A stretch of 64,000 bases of DNA from an uncultured Lachnospiraceae bacterium (lineage in GTDB: Bacteria > Bacillota > Clostridia > Lachnospirales > Lachnospiraceae), in NCBI GenBank assembly GCA_910586645.1, contig CAJUIS010000002.1, positions 62,001 through 126,000 on the forward strand, written 5' to 3'. Below the pieces are notes generated by a model. The model saw only the letters and a program-made list of their open reading frames with translations. It ran no database searches and was not told the DNA's origin. Made by a program: the position numbers and the translations under genes. Each line of letters starts with the position of its first letter. The stretch's first letter is position 1. This document shows, piece by piece, positions 45,186 to 54,617 of the stretch.

Positions 45186-46052
45186 TTACGCACCTGCCTT
45201 TTCATGTTCTTTCAGAAATTCTTCTATATTATAGAATAATTCATAATTCTCTTTTATTTTCTCATCTTCCCAGTCCCACCATCTTATTTTCAGCAATTTC
45301 TCAATTTGCTCCCGACTGAACCGATACCTGATAACCCTGGCCGGAACGCCAGCCACAATTGCGTAATCCGGAACGTCGCGCGTCACCACAGCGCCAGCTC
45401 CAATAACTGCGCCGTTCCCAATATGCACCCCGCTCAATATCTTTACATCTTTTCCTATCCATACATCATTTTCGATAACTGTCGGTTTATTTATCATTTC
45501 TCTGGACAATTTTGCCTTGCCATCCTTCCAAATCCGTTTTACAAGACTGTCATTTGACAAAAAAGAATGTGTTGAAACAATATCAACCGCATGATTCGTT
45601 ACAATGCTTACGCCTGATGCAAAAGAACAAAACGCCCCTATCCTCTCCACCATGCCGGATGCGGATTCTGTCAAATCCCCTGTTGTCATACGTCCAACCT
45701 GAATCTTATTTACAATAATCCGCTCTTCCGCTATTCCAATATCCATCAATTGTTTTACAATAATCTCCTGATGACCCAGAGCTGTAACCAGGATATACAG
45801 CCTGTCATTATCTTTTTCTGCTCTAAGAGCCTCCTTTGAACAGATTTTGGGATTCACCATGCAAAGACTATTATCTATAATATACTTTTCCGTTCTTCCA
45901 AATCGTTTATTGAGAATCTCTTTCGTATTCATCCCGGCTTTTCCATATGTGTAAATGACAAATTCCCTGTCTGGATCCTCCAAAATAAGCGTCTTTATCG
46001 TTGCGCTTATATCATCGAAACTGGAAAATCCCGCCATTCTTCTTCCATGCAT
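45186..46052 (-). CDS. PglD-like N-domain + hexapeptide O/N-acyltransferase
   Basis: 288 residues. Residues about 1-115 form a Rossmann-like NDP-sugar-binding module of the PglD type (VIYTYGKAGMNTKEIL, ILVTALGHQEIIVKQL). Residues about 130-255 are a left-handed beta-helix ending in IGNGAVIGAGAVVTRDVPDYAIVAGVPARV, as in xenobiotic/CatB-type acetyltransferases. The catalytic His is likely in VTNHAVDIVSTHSF. It follows the formyltransferase gene with no gap and probably acylates an amino-sugar or its hydroxyl. Donor could be acetyl-CoA or the adjacent carrier protein. Confidence 0.78.
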   Translation of the reverse strand: MHGRRMAGFSSFDDISATIKTLILEDPDREFVIYTYGKAGMNTKEILNKRFGRTEKYIIDNSLCMVNPKICSKEALRAEKDNDRLYILVTALGHQEIIVKQLMDIGIAEERIIVNKIQVGRMTTGDLTESASGMVERIGAFCSFASGVSIVTNHAVDIVSTHSFLSNDSLVKRIWKDGKAKLSREMINKPTVIENDVWIGKDVKILSGVHIGNGAVIGAGAVVTRDVPDYAIVAGVPARVIRYRFSREQIEKLLKIRWWDWEDEKIKENYELFYNIEEFLKEHEKAGA

Positions 46053-46925
46053 TTAATTTTCTCCATTTTCTATTAACTGCTTCATGCCCTGCAATACAAT
46101 TACACAGTTTTCCCTTTTGATTATATAATCTTCCTGTTTCACATTTATTTCCACATAATTTTTCTTACTAATAGTATAAGAATCCCACGTATGCCATACT
46201 CCATTCTTCTTTATTTTGGGTATCCCGACTATATGCATTCTCCCATAATCCATCGCCCTTAAAAAGGCTGATATTTTCTTTGCATCCCATCTCTCATCTA
46301 AAATTCCTTCATTTGGCGTCTCATAAGAATAATGCACTTTTGCTTCTGTCTTATCCTGCGGCACACCTTTTTCTTTTCCCTGCAAAACATCATCTGCTAT
46401 CATTTCAAAGCTATTTATCCCTATTTTCTGCTGTTCAATCATTAATCTTAAGGATGTAGTGTCTTCATCAATGCGGATTCCCTTCTGAATAAGCACGTCT
46501 CCTGTGTCTATAGAAGTTTTTACCCTATGCCATGTCACTCCTGTCAGGACATCCCCTTCGTAAATCGCCCATGCCTCTGCGTTCCGTCCCGGATGTTTGG
46601 GCAGCAATGCCGGATGAAAATTAATAACTGTATATTTTTCATTTTCGGTGATACTTCTGGGAAAAATATAAGTATTAAACGCACTGACAATCAGCGCTTT
46701 TCCCTCTATTGCCTGCAGCCTGTTTTTCAATCTTTCCTTATCTTCATATTCCTCATAACTTATCCCGTTTTTGATGCACAGTCTCGACAAACCGCTTGAC
46801 TCCTCCGGTTTATACGCAATCATTCCTATCTCTTGTCCACATCTTTCACGAATAAGCTTTCCGCAATAAAATGCTAATTTACCGGTTCCAAGCACAACAA
46901 TATGACTATAAATGCTTTTTATCAT
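46053..46925 (-). CDS. Formyltransferase-like sugar-modifying enzyme
   Basis: 290 residues from ATG 46925 (AGGAGA upstream, ATGA overlap with the radical SAM stop); a longer frame of 20 codons has no site. VVLGTGKLAFYCGKLIRE is the N-terminal Rossmann part. VINFHPALLPKHPGRNAEAWAI contains the HxxLLPxxxG catalytic loop, and GVTWHRVKTSIDTGDVLIQ the Asp of formyltransferases. Related enzymes (ArnA N-domain, VioF, WlaRD) add formyl from N10-formyl-THF to amino-sugars. The C-terminal about 90 residues (DYGRMHIVGIP, TWDSYTISKK) resemble the usual C-terminal domain. Confidence 0.82.
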   Translation of the reverse strand: MIKSIYSHIVVLGTGKLAFYCGKLIRERCGQEIGMIAYKPEESSGLSRLCIKNGISYEEYEDKERLKNRLQAIEGKALIVSAFNTYIFPRSITENEKYTVINFHPALLPKHPGRNAEAWAIYEGDVLTGVTWHRVKTSIDTGDVLIQKGIRIDEDTTSLRLMIEQQKIGINSFEMIADDVLQGKEKGVPQDKTEAKVHYSYETPNEGILDERWDAKKISAFLRAMDYGRMHIVGIPKIKKNGVWHTWDSYTISKKNYVEINVKQEDYIIKRENCVIVLQGMKQLIENGEN

Positions 46926-47734
46926 ATCTGTTCTCCTGCCGGGTATCGGCGCAGGCCCTGGCCCTGCCCCCAGCAAAAATAACAAGCTCCATATGCCTTT
47001 TCCCTGTCCTGCATCCCTTTTATTTTTTTTCTTTTTTCTTCCACTGATTCTTCTGACGCAAAATCAATATATTCATCCTGACAATCCTCTTTACTGACGA
47101 GGCCGGTGTCCATTGTTCTCCATGAACGAAAACAGACATAACCTTTTGTTCCAACAACAAACAGGCCAAAATGATTCTTTTTTGTCACGCCGCACTCTCT
47201 AAAAACATTTTCTGTTTCTTCTGCGCTTCTGTCCCTTTTGGAAAAATCCCCCATATCAAACCATCCGCCCATATGAGCGTTCTTTCCATAATAAATACGA
47301 TAATTTACCTCAATCCCGGCCGCTTTTGCCTGTTCCTCCAGCTTACGGCACTGTTTTGTATTGATTCCATAATCATCAATTAACAACTGCCCCTTCTTCA
47401 GTTGAACCAGCTCACGTTCTAATTCTGATTTCATCATCAGCTTTCCATTCGTAATAATTTCCAGTTTTCCAAATTGACGCTCATATTTTCTTAAATGGCG
47501 TACAACGCTTGCCAATTCCGGATGCAGGAATGGCTCTCCTCCCGACAGTGTAAATTTTTCAACATAAGACACAGTATTAAAATACAGGGAAACCGTTCTG
47601 CAAAGTTCTTCCGCAGTAAAATGCGGAGGCTTTTCATAATACGGCGAAAGTACGCCACATAATTTACACCTGTTGTTACAGACAAATGAAACTACCAGCA
47701 ATGTCCTTTGTAATTTAAACTTCTCATTTTCCAT
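46922..47734 (-). CDS. Radical SAM protein (270 residues)
   Basis: CNNRCKLC (19-26) is the 4Fe-4S motif and TLSGGEPFLHPEL (61-73) the SAM motif. Later Cys residues (ECGVTKKNH near 182, VCFRSW, CYFCWGQGQG near 250) might bind a second cluster. GGAGGAGGG precedes ATG 47734, which lies 10 bases inside the upstream phase-variable gene. Translation of this gene may therefore depend on that gene's reading frame. Function unknown; a sugar or carrier-bound substrate is possible. Confidence 0.82.
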   Translation of the reverse strand: MENEKFKLQRTLLVVSFVCNNRCKLCGVLSPYYEKPPHFTAEELCRTVSLYFNTVSYVEKFTLSGGEPFLHPELASVVRHLRKYERQFGKLEIITNGKLMMKSELERELVQLKKGQLLIDDYGINTKQCRKLEEQAKAAGIEVNYRIYYGKNAHMGGWFDMGDFSKRDRSAEETENVFRECGVTKKNHFGLFVVGTKGYVCFRSWRTMDTGLVSKEDCQDEYIDFASEESVEEKRKKIKGMQDREKAYGACYFCWGQGQGLRRYPAGEQI

Positions 47735-48949
47735 ATATTCCCTCCTCCATCGCCGCTTTCAAAAACGCAACTTCTTTTTTTCTTCCAGAATAATTGGTAA
47801 TCTCATTAATCGTATCGCTTGCCGCAAAATATTCTTTTGACAGCAGGTATCCGGCGTCCCAAAGCGTCACTCCGCACTCTTGTTCCAGCATATCTTTCAG
47901 TTTCCTGGCATTCGCCCGGCAGCACGCGTGAAATTCCGCCCCAAACAGGCTCTCTCCATACTCATAATTGACAGGCGGCAGAAACGGCACAAATTCCACC
48001 TGGTTCTCTTTGCACAGCAAAGCCAGTTTTTTCAGATAAACAACCCCTTCTTCCGTCTCATCCAGCGAATACATATAGTTTAATTTCATCTTTAACGCCG
48101 CAATTCGCATGGAATTTCTATTTTGGACATTACTGTCTGTTGTTACAAACGCATCCGTCTGGAACCTCTCCATCCGCTCTTCCGTCAATTTGATATAATC
48201 CTCAAATTCACTGTCTTCAAATCCCAGCCTGTCTGATATTTTCTTTAAAAGAGGCGTATGCTGCGCCCTTGGCAGTTGATTCTTCTTTCCTGTAAACATC
48301 ACTGTATTGACGGCCAGAATAATCTTCTTTGGAATTCTACCCCCCCCCGCATACATTTTGAAAAAAAAAGTCTCACCAGATGATAAAATGTGCGGATTGG
48401 CATCCCATGCATTCCAAGCACATTCGCTTTGTCCCTTCCAAACTCATCATACAGCATTTTCTCAAACGAATCATAGCGCTCATCTTTGATTCCCACCTGT
48501 GAAAATATGCAGTCGCCTAAAAACAAACAGGAATACCCGTCTTTTCGAAAAAATTTTTTTACAAACTCATCGTATAATCCGGCTTCCACAGAAAAAAAGT
48601 CTTTTCCCTGCATCAGACCGTTTCCCGTAAGCTGCCTGACAATCTCTTCCGCATTCTCTGGCGATACAATCACATAATACGGCTCTTTCCGCTTTGCCAT
48701 CACTTCAAAACTGTGAATACGGTATCTGCCGATGCATCCTCCCTCTTTATTTGGATCATTGTCAATAAAGCCCGTCACTTCTATCTTTTTTATTTCACAA
48801 AATTTCAAAAAACAGCATCCCCGGATTCCAGACCCGAAAATATAAACTTCCCTGCCGCGCATACTGGCGCTGTTTTCCTCCGCTTTTGAAACGAATTTCC
48901 GAAATTCCGTCTCATTAAACGCCGATATCGGCCATGAAAAATCCTTCAC
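47724..48949 (-). pseudogene. Rossmann-SGNH-like gene, switched OFF by a G9 tract
   Basis: Two frames that together match one intact gene (59177-60391). The first (48949 to 48299, GTG start) gives 203 real residues: an N-terminal Rossmann module (YIFGSGIRGCCFL) and the start of an SGNH-like domain (FLGDCIFSQVG). It then leaves frame at the G9 tract and stops after VEFQRRLFWPSIQ. The second frame (from the tract to 47724) carries the rest (TVMFTGKKNQLPRAQHTPLL, VEFVPFLPPVNYEYGESLFG). One added G rejoins them into about 408 residues; removing two G does the same. It is best seen as a contingency gene in the OFF phase rather than a dead gene. The expected SGNH His is not obvious. Confidence 0.85.
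48340..48348 (-). repeat. G9 homopolymer splitting the Rossmann-SGNH-like gene
   Basis: Nine C on the plus strand. On the coding strand CGG GGG GGG GTA GAA is out of frame with the downstream half. With ten G the reading becomes CGG GGG GGG GGT AGA ATT, joining the second half. With eight G a TAG stop follows at once. Confidence 0.95.
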
Positions 48950-48979
48950 CCCATCATCCCTTTCCTGATATTGTTTCTG

Positions 48980-50191
48980 TTATGCCCTATCCAGCAGCAG
49001 CCTGTCGTAAAAACAAGCATACAATTCCTGACCCATACCGCCTTCCAGACCAATCCCTTCCAGGCGTCTTTGCGCTTCTTCCCACTCTCCGAGAATCATC
49101 AGGGACAGCAGCGCTCTTTCTGACATCAGAAAACGACACTGCTCTTTTGTCATTTCAGAAAACAGATCCGGCTCTAACGTTACAAGAGCTTTTCTAAATA
49201 CGTCTTCAGACTCTTTTCCGGCATGGACATAACACCATGCAATGTGGGCGGACAGAATTTGCCGGATATAAGAATCACAGTACTCCCTGCGAAGCTCAAG
49301 CGCGTTTCTGCCGGATAATATCCCCAAAACCGCGTTTACTTTCTGCTGGTTGTCCATCCCTTCGCTCTTTACAATTTTTCTGAACAGCTCATCTATATTT
49401 CTCCAAAACGCCTGATAAACCAAAACCGCATTCTTTTGATTCCAGGCTCCGCACTTTTGCAAAAACTCCCTCTTCACATCAAAGGATCTCCTGCAGTCCT
49501 CCGCCATCGTTACATCAATTGCCGTTTTGGACGCATTTTTTCTGTGGAGACGGTAAAAATACAATACATCTGTAAGAAACACGCTTTTATGGCACTCGTT
49601 TAAATAACAGTACATAAATATCGTATCCCCGGCATACCCTGCCCCGCTCTTTTCTCTGTGCAGTTCTCTGTATGCATAATCCGCCTTTAAGAATAAATCC
49701 TTCTTCATCAGCTTGGCCCAGTACGTATTCATATCAACCTCAATTTCACTGTAAAGTCCCGCAATATTTTCCGCTGTAACCAGACCCTCATATTGACGGA
49801 AACCGTGGCAGTGCCGTTTATCATTTGCTTCGTCAAGAACCGCGGCCTTACAGCATGCCAAATCCGCTTTTTGCGTTTCCATTGCTTCTACCAGCTTTTC
49901 CAGATACCGGCTCCCCCAAAAGTCGTCGCTGTCAAGCTTCGCAATATACTCTCCCTGCGCATATTGGCAAATATAATCCTGCGCGAACCCTGTTTGATTT
50001 ACATCATGGTAAATGCATTTTATCCTCGCATCCTTTTTCTCATAGATCTGAATGATCTCTCTCGTACGATCCTGCGACCCATTTTCCACCAAAATCCATT
50101 CAAATTCTCCGTACGACTGCCCCAATACGCTTTCTATGCACTGCACAATATAGTTTTCCACATTATAAGCCTGTGTATAAATCGTTACCAT
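48980..50191 (-). CDS. GT2 glycosyltransferase, paralogue of the gene at 43690
   Basis: 403 residues. VTIYTQAYNVENYIVQCIES, EWILVENGSQDRTREI and KLDSDDFWGSRYLEKLVEAM are GT2 motifs. A helical C-terminal half is shared with the 43690-44934 protein (SEMTKEQCRFLMSERALLSL). Its ATG overlaps the end of the radical SAM-TPR gene by seven bases. Differences from its paralogue lie mostly in the region around residues 150-200 and the last 100 residues, so acceptor or donor may differ. Confidence 0.87.
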   Translation of the reverse strand: MVTIYTQAYNVENYIVQCIESVLGQSYGEFEWILVENGSQDRTREIIQIYEKKDARIKCIYHDVNQTGFAQDYICQYAQGEYIAKLDSDDFWGSRYLEKLVEAMETQKADLACCKAAVLDEANDKRHCHGFRQYEGLVTAENIAGLYSEIEVDMNTYWAKLMKKDLFLKADYAYRELHREKSGAGYAGDTIFMYCYLNECHKSVFLTDVLYFYRLHRKNASKTAIDVTMAEDCRRSFDVKREFLQKCGAWNQKNAVLVYQAFWRNIDELFRKIVKSEGMDNQQKVNAVLGILSGRNALELRREYCDSYIRQILSAHIAWCYVHAGKESEDVFRKALVTLEPDLFSEMTKEQCRFLMSERALLSLMILGEWEEAQRRLEGIGLEGGMGQELYACFYDRLLLDRA

Positions 50192-51714
50192 ACCTTTTCC
50201 CCATCCTTAAACGCTTCGTTCAAAGCCTGCAATCGCTCCTGCGCAGGTTTGTAGCAGCCGCATTTTGTATAATATTTTTCAGCCGCCTGTCTGTTCCCCT
50301 GACACTCATATATAACCCCCAGATTATAATTGGGCAGATAAGTAGTTACTCCCTCTTCCAAAGCGGATCTGCTTTGCGCCGCCTCTTCAAATGCGGCCGC
50401 CGCTTTTTCCGCCAATTCGTTCTCCAGATAAATATTGCCCATTAAAAAACAATAGTCCCCATTATATTTCAGTTCTCTGTAACAGCATTCCAAATCAAGC
50501 GCCTTCTGTTGTTCCCCGATTTTCAGCAAAGCATATCCATATTGGACAATCGCTCCCACAACGTTTGGATCTCTGGGTTCCAAATCCATTGCCAGTATAT
50601 CCTGCATTTTATCAACGACGCCTGCGTAATCTCCTTTGCTGAAATCAATTTTAATAAATTCCAGCCTTTTTCTAAGCAGTTCATATTTTAGATTTGCCAC
50701 GTGTTCCTGTTCCGCTTCTTTTCCCTCTATGCGTTCCTGATTCGTCAATGCCAGATCAATTCCCAAAATACCCGTATCTTCTCTTGCCCATAAGCTGTCT
50801 GAGCTCTCCAAAGAAAAATCATTTTCGGGAACCAAATGATATTTCCTCCGGTAATCCGCAATGCAGTATGGCTGTTTACAGGAAAATCCCATTGGTTTTA
50901 ATAGAATTGGTTCCTCTAAATGCTCAAAAAAATTATAACAAACGCCGTCCCCTCCGCACTGTGAATACATTCCAGTCGTAAAATCCAGTCCAAATGCCCA
51001 TCGGCCGGCATAACAAAACTGTCCGGACACGTCTCTCTCATAATACCTCTGCCTTGACCTCTCAAAAAATAATGATTGAAACTTCCTTCCAGTCTCCCAA
51101 TACTCGTCTTCGCTCTTTGTCCCTGTCATTAATTTCTGGTTTCCGTTTCCATGCTCCCTTGCAATGCTCACGCTCGGCTTTACTTCGAGCTTTTTGCTGC
51201 AGTAATCCATAATTTCATCCACATATGCAAAGTAAGACGGGGCAAATGTTACGCCGACATAAAAAGATATTCCGTTTTTCTTTAAATACGACACATTTTC
51301 CGCAAATACGTCCAGCATATTTTTTCTCTTCAATTCACAGTAATGCAGCGATAAAAGAAAAGACAGACGCCTTTCTACACCCGTTATTTTCAGCCTTTCC
51401 AAAATTTCATGGAAACGTCTTGTAAGCGTCCCGTTTGTAATAACTTTTACATAATGCCCCTGCTCAATCAGGCCGCATATCAGATTTTCTATATTATCCG
51501 GCAGCAGAGTCTCTCCGTCGCCGATTATTTCTATAAAAGCATTTCCGCCCAGACGCTCTTTTGAACACGCTTTCAATACTGTTTCCAGCGGATACCGCAG
51601 CGCTTTTCTGTCTTTTGCATTGATATGTTCGTTTTGTTTCAAATAACAGTAATCACACTCCAGATTACACCCCAGCGTCTGAACAGAGCCTAAAATCACC
51701 TTTGCCACATTCAT
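50185..51714 (-). CDS. Radical SAM-TPR fusion protein A
   Basis: 509 residues. The N-terminal radical SAM domain has CNLECDYCYLKQ (15-26) and EIIGDGETLLP, where GDGE replaces the usual GGEP. A Cys-rich middle part (FCYAGRWAFGLDFTTGMYSQC near 235, CKQPYC near 280) may hold a second cluster. The C-terminal 150 residues are TPRs, ending YNLGVIYECQGN and YYTKCGCYKPAQERL. The protein at 54618 has the same length and plan. I know of no named family for this fusion. It may modify a sugar or lipid-free intermediate while docked through its TPRs. Confidence 0.85.
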   Translation of the reverse strand: MNVAKVILGSVQTLGCNLECDYCYLKQNEHINAKDRKALRYPLETVLKACSKERLGGNAFIEIIGDGETLLPDNIENLICGLIEQGHYVKVITNGTLTRRFHEILERLKITGVERRLSFLLSLHYCELKRKNMLDVFAENVSYLKKNGISFYVGVTFAPSYFAYVDEIMDYCSKKLEVKPSVSIAREHGNGNQKLMTGTKSEDEYWETGRKFQSLFFERSRQRYYERDVSGQFCYAGRWAFGLDFTTGMYSQCGGDGVCYNFFEHLEEPILLKPMGFSCKQPYCIADYRRKYHLVPENDFSLESSDSLWAREDTGILGIDLALTNQERIEGKEAEQEHVANLKYELLRKRLEFIKIDFSKGDYAGVVDKMQDILAMDLEPRDPNVVGAIVQYGYALLKIGEQQKALDLECCYRELKYNGDYCFLMGNIYLENELAEKAAAAFEEAAQSRSALEEGVTTYLPNYNLGVIYECQGNRQAAEKYYTKCGCYKPAQERLQALNEAFKDGEKVW

Positions 51715-51751
51715 ATTTCCGTCTCTCTTTCGCTCTCATGCATCGATCCGA

Positions 51752-52900
51752 TTATTTCACATACAATATCGTCTTTATATCGTGAAATATCTTTTTCTCC
51801 CGCAAATAAAACTTATATTCCGGATTCAGACCTTTAAGCCATGGAATCATCGTAAAAAGATCTTCTTTCCTTACCCCGAACTCACATATCAGAAATGGTT
51901 TCCAGCGTTTTATCAGTTCCTTTCCGCCTTTCAGTATTTCAAAATCATCTGCCATGGCGTTGACTTTTATCACTGTCGGAGTCATGTCTTTCGCCTGGCT
52001 GTCCAGCGTATGCACATACATCCGCCGACAGCCGGACGCTATCTTTTTCCCGTGCGCTTCTTTTAAAATTTTGTTGTCTGCAATGCTGTCTACTGCTGTG
52101 TGAAAATTCGGGCTGTCGTAATTTACTCTGTAATTATCTTCAAATGTAAAAAATGTCCTTTCTTTGCACTCTGACCACAATGCTGTATGTAACAGCTCTA
52201 TTCCCGGAACTCTTGCGCAATCCAGGAACTTCTTTAAGGAAGCGTAATTGCCCTCATCCGCTTCATATGCAATTATCTTTTCATAATTTCCGCCTGTCGC
52301 CATAAGGAAACTCATTATACTGTCTCCCGTATATGCTCCGATATCAATAAAAGTATGTCTTTTCTTCCTGTCAAACAGCTCCTCGTCAAAATACGTTAAG
52401 ACACTGTTTTTTTCATGCGCCAGATCGGCTAATGGAAGCATATTTCCGGTCAGTTTATAATTCAGACTCAAAGAAAAGATATTTTTAGACAGCTCGTCTT
52501 CCAGGCAGTCATAAATCCTTTTTATCAAATCCTGATTTTTTTCTATTTCTTCATCTGTCAAAAGGCATTCTTCTACTTTGAAAGGATTGCAGAACTGATA
52601 ACATTCAAATCCTTCCGCCAATTCAGCCTTAATAGAAACAGCGTTATTCACTGCCGCCGTAATCAGAACCGTAAATTTCCCATATTTCTTTGACACTTCG
52701 CGAAAATCTTCGATCACAATTCCCGGAAAAATCTCTTTTCCCCACAAATCCCGATCATTGTCACATACCGCCAAAATATCTATGTGCCTTTCACGCAGCA
52801 GTTTTGCCGCCTGTCTTGCTTTGCTTCCGGCTCCAAATAATACCGCCCCGTTTTTTCGTATTTTCTCAAAATAATCTTCTGCTTTTATCAATGATTTCAT
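51752..52900 (-). CDS. Rossmann-domain / FkbM methyltransferase fusion, second copy
   Basis: 382 residues. The N-terminal module AVLFGAGSKARQAAKLLRE (near 20) and VCDNDRDLWG is followed by an FkbM methyltransferase: TFIDIGAYTGDSIMSFL (near 189), IAYEADEGNYASL and VIKVNAMADDFEILKGG. In the last block the usual MDIEG acid pair is changed to NAMAD, so the active site is altered. The C-terminal ending (YKFYLREKKIFHDIKTILYVK) matches that of the 15656 fusion. Confidence 0.8.
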   Translation of the reverse strand: MKSLIKAEDYFEKIRKNGAVLFGAGSKARQAAKLLRERHIDILAVCDNDRDLWGKEIFPGIVIEDFREVSKKYGKFTVLITAAVNNAVSIKAELAEGFECYQFCNPFKVEECLLTDEEIEKNQDLIKRIYDCLEDELSKNIFSLSLNYKLTGNMLPLADLAHEKNSVLTYFDEELFDRKKRHTFIDIGAYTGDSIMSFLMATGGNYEKIIAYEADEGNYASLKKFLDCARVPGIELLHTALWSECKERTFFTFEDNYRVNYDSPNFHTAVDSIADNKILKEAHGKKIASGCRRMYVHTLDSQAKDMTPTVIKVNAMADDFEILKGGKELIKRWKPFLICEFGVRKEDLFTMIPWLKGLNPEYKFYLREKKIFHDIKTILYVK

Positions 52901-52907
52901 AGAATAA

Positions 52908-54590
52908 TTACCACCTGAAATGATTTCCCTCGATCCTGCTGTTCTTTAGAGTTCTGTTTTTTTCGCCTATTTCCACAATTTCTTCCCAAAACACTTTTTT
53001 TCGTTCAGAAACCGCGATTGCCCGCTCTTTCTTTTTTAACATTTCCTCAAAGAAACGAAGATTATGAAATCCCCATACGTCCGCGTCTTCTCCCAGTGCA
53101 TACAATGTCAGCATCGCCATCATGCAGTTTTCACACCTGCAGCAATTCTGCCCCGTCTCAGAAGCGCAGACTCTCAGCTTGTATACGCGTCCCTCTTCTT
53201 TCCTCTTTTGAACCAGGCTCTCTATTTTTTCAATCCTTTTCAGCCGAAAACCACTGTACTGTACCCGGCCTCCGGCGGCTTTCATACCGCCATCCAGGTG
53301 AGGCTGCCCTCCCCACTGCACTTTTCCGTCTCTTTCCGAATAAGTAGAAGAAAAAATAATTTCATTCCCCAGTTGTTTCATCAATGGCAATATACTTGAA
53401 ATCGTTCCCATGCCATGATTAAACCCGTCCCACCACCATAAATCCTCCGGCGCTCCTCTTTTATGCAGTTCCTCTGATAATGTCTCCTCATTGTACACCG
53501 TCCGCATATTGCTTTTGATAATCCTGTATTCCAAACCGCCGCCCTGCTCTGCCGCCCTCTTTGTGTCTTCCGTTATTACGCCTGCGCCGCAGGCATTTAA
53601 TTTCATATCTGCGCCTATCAGCGTAACCAAAACGGGCCTCTTTCCAGAACATTGGCTTAAGGCATATGTGGAATCTGCGCCTCCGGAAAAAAATAAAATC
53701 GTTCCTTCCTTCGCTTTATTGGAAACTGCCCTGTCATATTTTATATCACAGTGTAAATCCAGCTCCGGATACGTTTTCCGAAATCCCTCCGCTATCTCTT
53801 CCAGGCTCTCAAGAAAGTCTTTATCTATTTCCCCTACATAAATATCCGCATGAAAAATCAGCGCAATCAGCCACATGCCGCTTCCAAGCAGCGCAGCCGT
53901 CAGCATGCTTTTATCTGTTTTGATCTCTCCCGCATTTTCATATTCCAGAACCAGTCTATCTGCACGAAAAAACCTCCATACATACCCTTTCACCTGATAG
54001 TCAAAATAGATTTTATTTCCATCAACAATTATATCATTGAGATATATCGCGCTGTCCTTCTGTTTTTCCTTTTCTGATTCTATATAGGAAAACAGTTTTT
54101 GATTCAGCGTCCCTTCTTCCGGCAGCTCCTTTCCCATTCTGCCTGCCAAATCATATTCCTCCAGCAGCAGGCATGACAGAATGCTTTTCTGTCTTATAAG
54201 ATATAGAAGCTCCTCTTCCTCTATATATCCCATCAAATCAGGAATTATAAACGAAACCATCTTTTTCAGGCACTCCTCCACAGCATCGTCCTGCTCCTGC
54301 ATAAAAAACCATGCGGCATAACGCAGATATACCGTCTTTTTTTCAAAGTCCCAATACGTTTCTCTAAGGCGGCGCCATATCTCACCCTCAAACAGCGCGC
54401 AGACTGCTTCCGCCTTCTGATGAACGTCCCATACGGTATCCCGCACTAAATGCGCCATAAATTTCTCTGCGCATTCATACAGTTCTTTTACGGATTCTAC
54501 CCCCCCCCTTTCATTTTCTTTGCTGTTTCGCATCTGCAGCTTATCAAATTTCTCCACATATCCTCTAAATTCCTGCAGCAAATCATCCAT
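52908..54590 (-). CDS. PP-loop ATP-pyrophosphatase-like protein with G9 tract, ON
   Basis: 560 residues from ATG 54590, which has GGAGG five bases upstream; an ATG at 54602 is too near its site. The N-terminal about 290 residues are helical and unassigned. FFSGGADSTYAL (about 301-312) is the PP-loop, which activates a carbonyl by adenylation in QueC, asparagine synthase and WbpG/PseA-type amidotransferases. A C-terminal CCRCENCMMAML block resembles Cys motifs of uncharacterised PP-loop proteins in surface-sugar loci. A G9 run at codons about 28-31 is in frame here. G8 gives a TAG stop at once, and G10 stops within about 12 codons, so the gene is a switch, now ON. Confidence 0.78.
   Translation of the reverse strand: MDDLLQEFRGYVEKFDKLQMRNSKENERGGVESVKELYECAEKFMAHLVRDTVWDVHQKAEAVCALFEGEIWRRLRETYWDFEKKTVYLRYAAWFFMQEQDDAVEECLKKMVSFIIPDLMGYIEEEELLYLIRQKSILSCLLLEEYDLAGRMGKELPEEGTLNQKLFSYIESEKEKQKDSAIYLNDIIVDGNKIYFDYQVKGYVWRFFRADRLVLEYENAGEIKTDKSMLTAALLGSGMWLIALIFHADIYVGEIDKDFLESLEEIAEGFRKTYPELDLHCDIKYDRAVSNKAKEGTILFFSGGADSTYALSQCSGKRPVLVTLIGADMKLNACGAGVITEDTKRAAEQGGGLEYRIIKSNMRTVYNEETLSEELHKRGAPEDLWWWDGFNHGMGTISSILPLMKQLGNEIIFSSTYSERDGKVQWGGQPHLDGGMKAAGGRVQYSGFRLKRIEKIESLVQKRKEEGRVYKLRVCASETGQNCCRCENCMMAMLTLYALGEDADVWGFHNLRFFEEMLKKKERAIAVSERKKVFWEEIVEIGEKNRTLKNSRIEGNHFRW
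54500..54508 (-). repeat. G9 homopolymer near the start of the PP-loop gene
   Basis: Nine C on the plus strand. Coding strand AGG GGG GGG GTA GAA is in frame with the long ORF. It has the same phase and flanking TAGAAT as the tract at 48340-48348. Confidence 0.95.
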
Positions 54591-54617
54591 AGCGCCCTCC
54601 ATTCTTCCTATAATGCC

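Noticed and set aside
48921..48932. GCCGATATCGGC as another sigma-D -10 box
   Set aside because: It lies inside the coding part of the Rossmann-SGNH-like gene, after its start, without a TAAA at the right distance on either strand.
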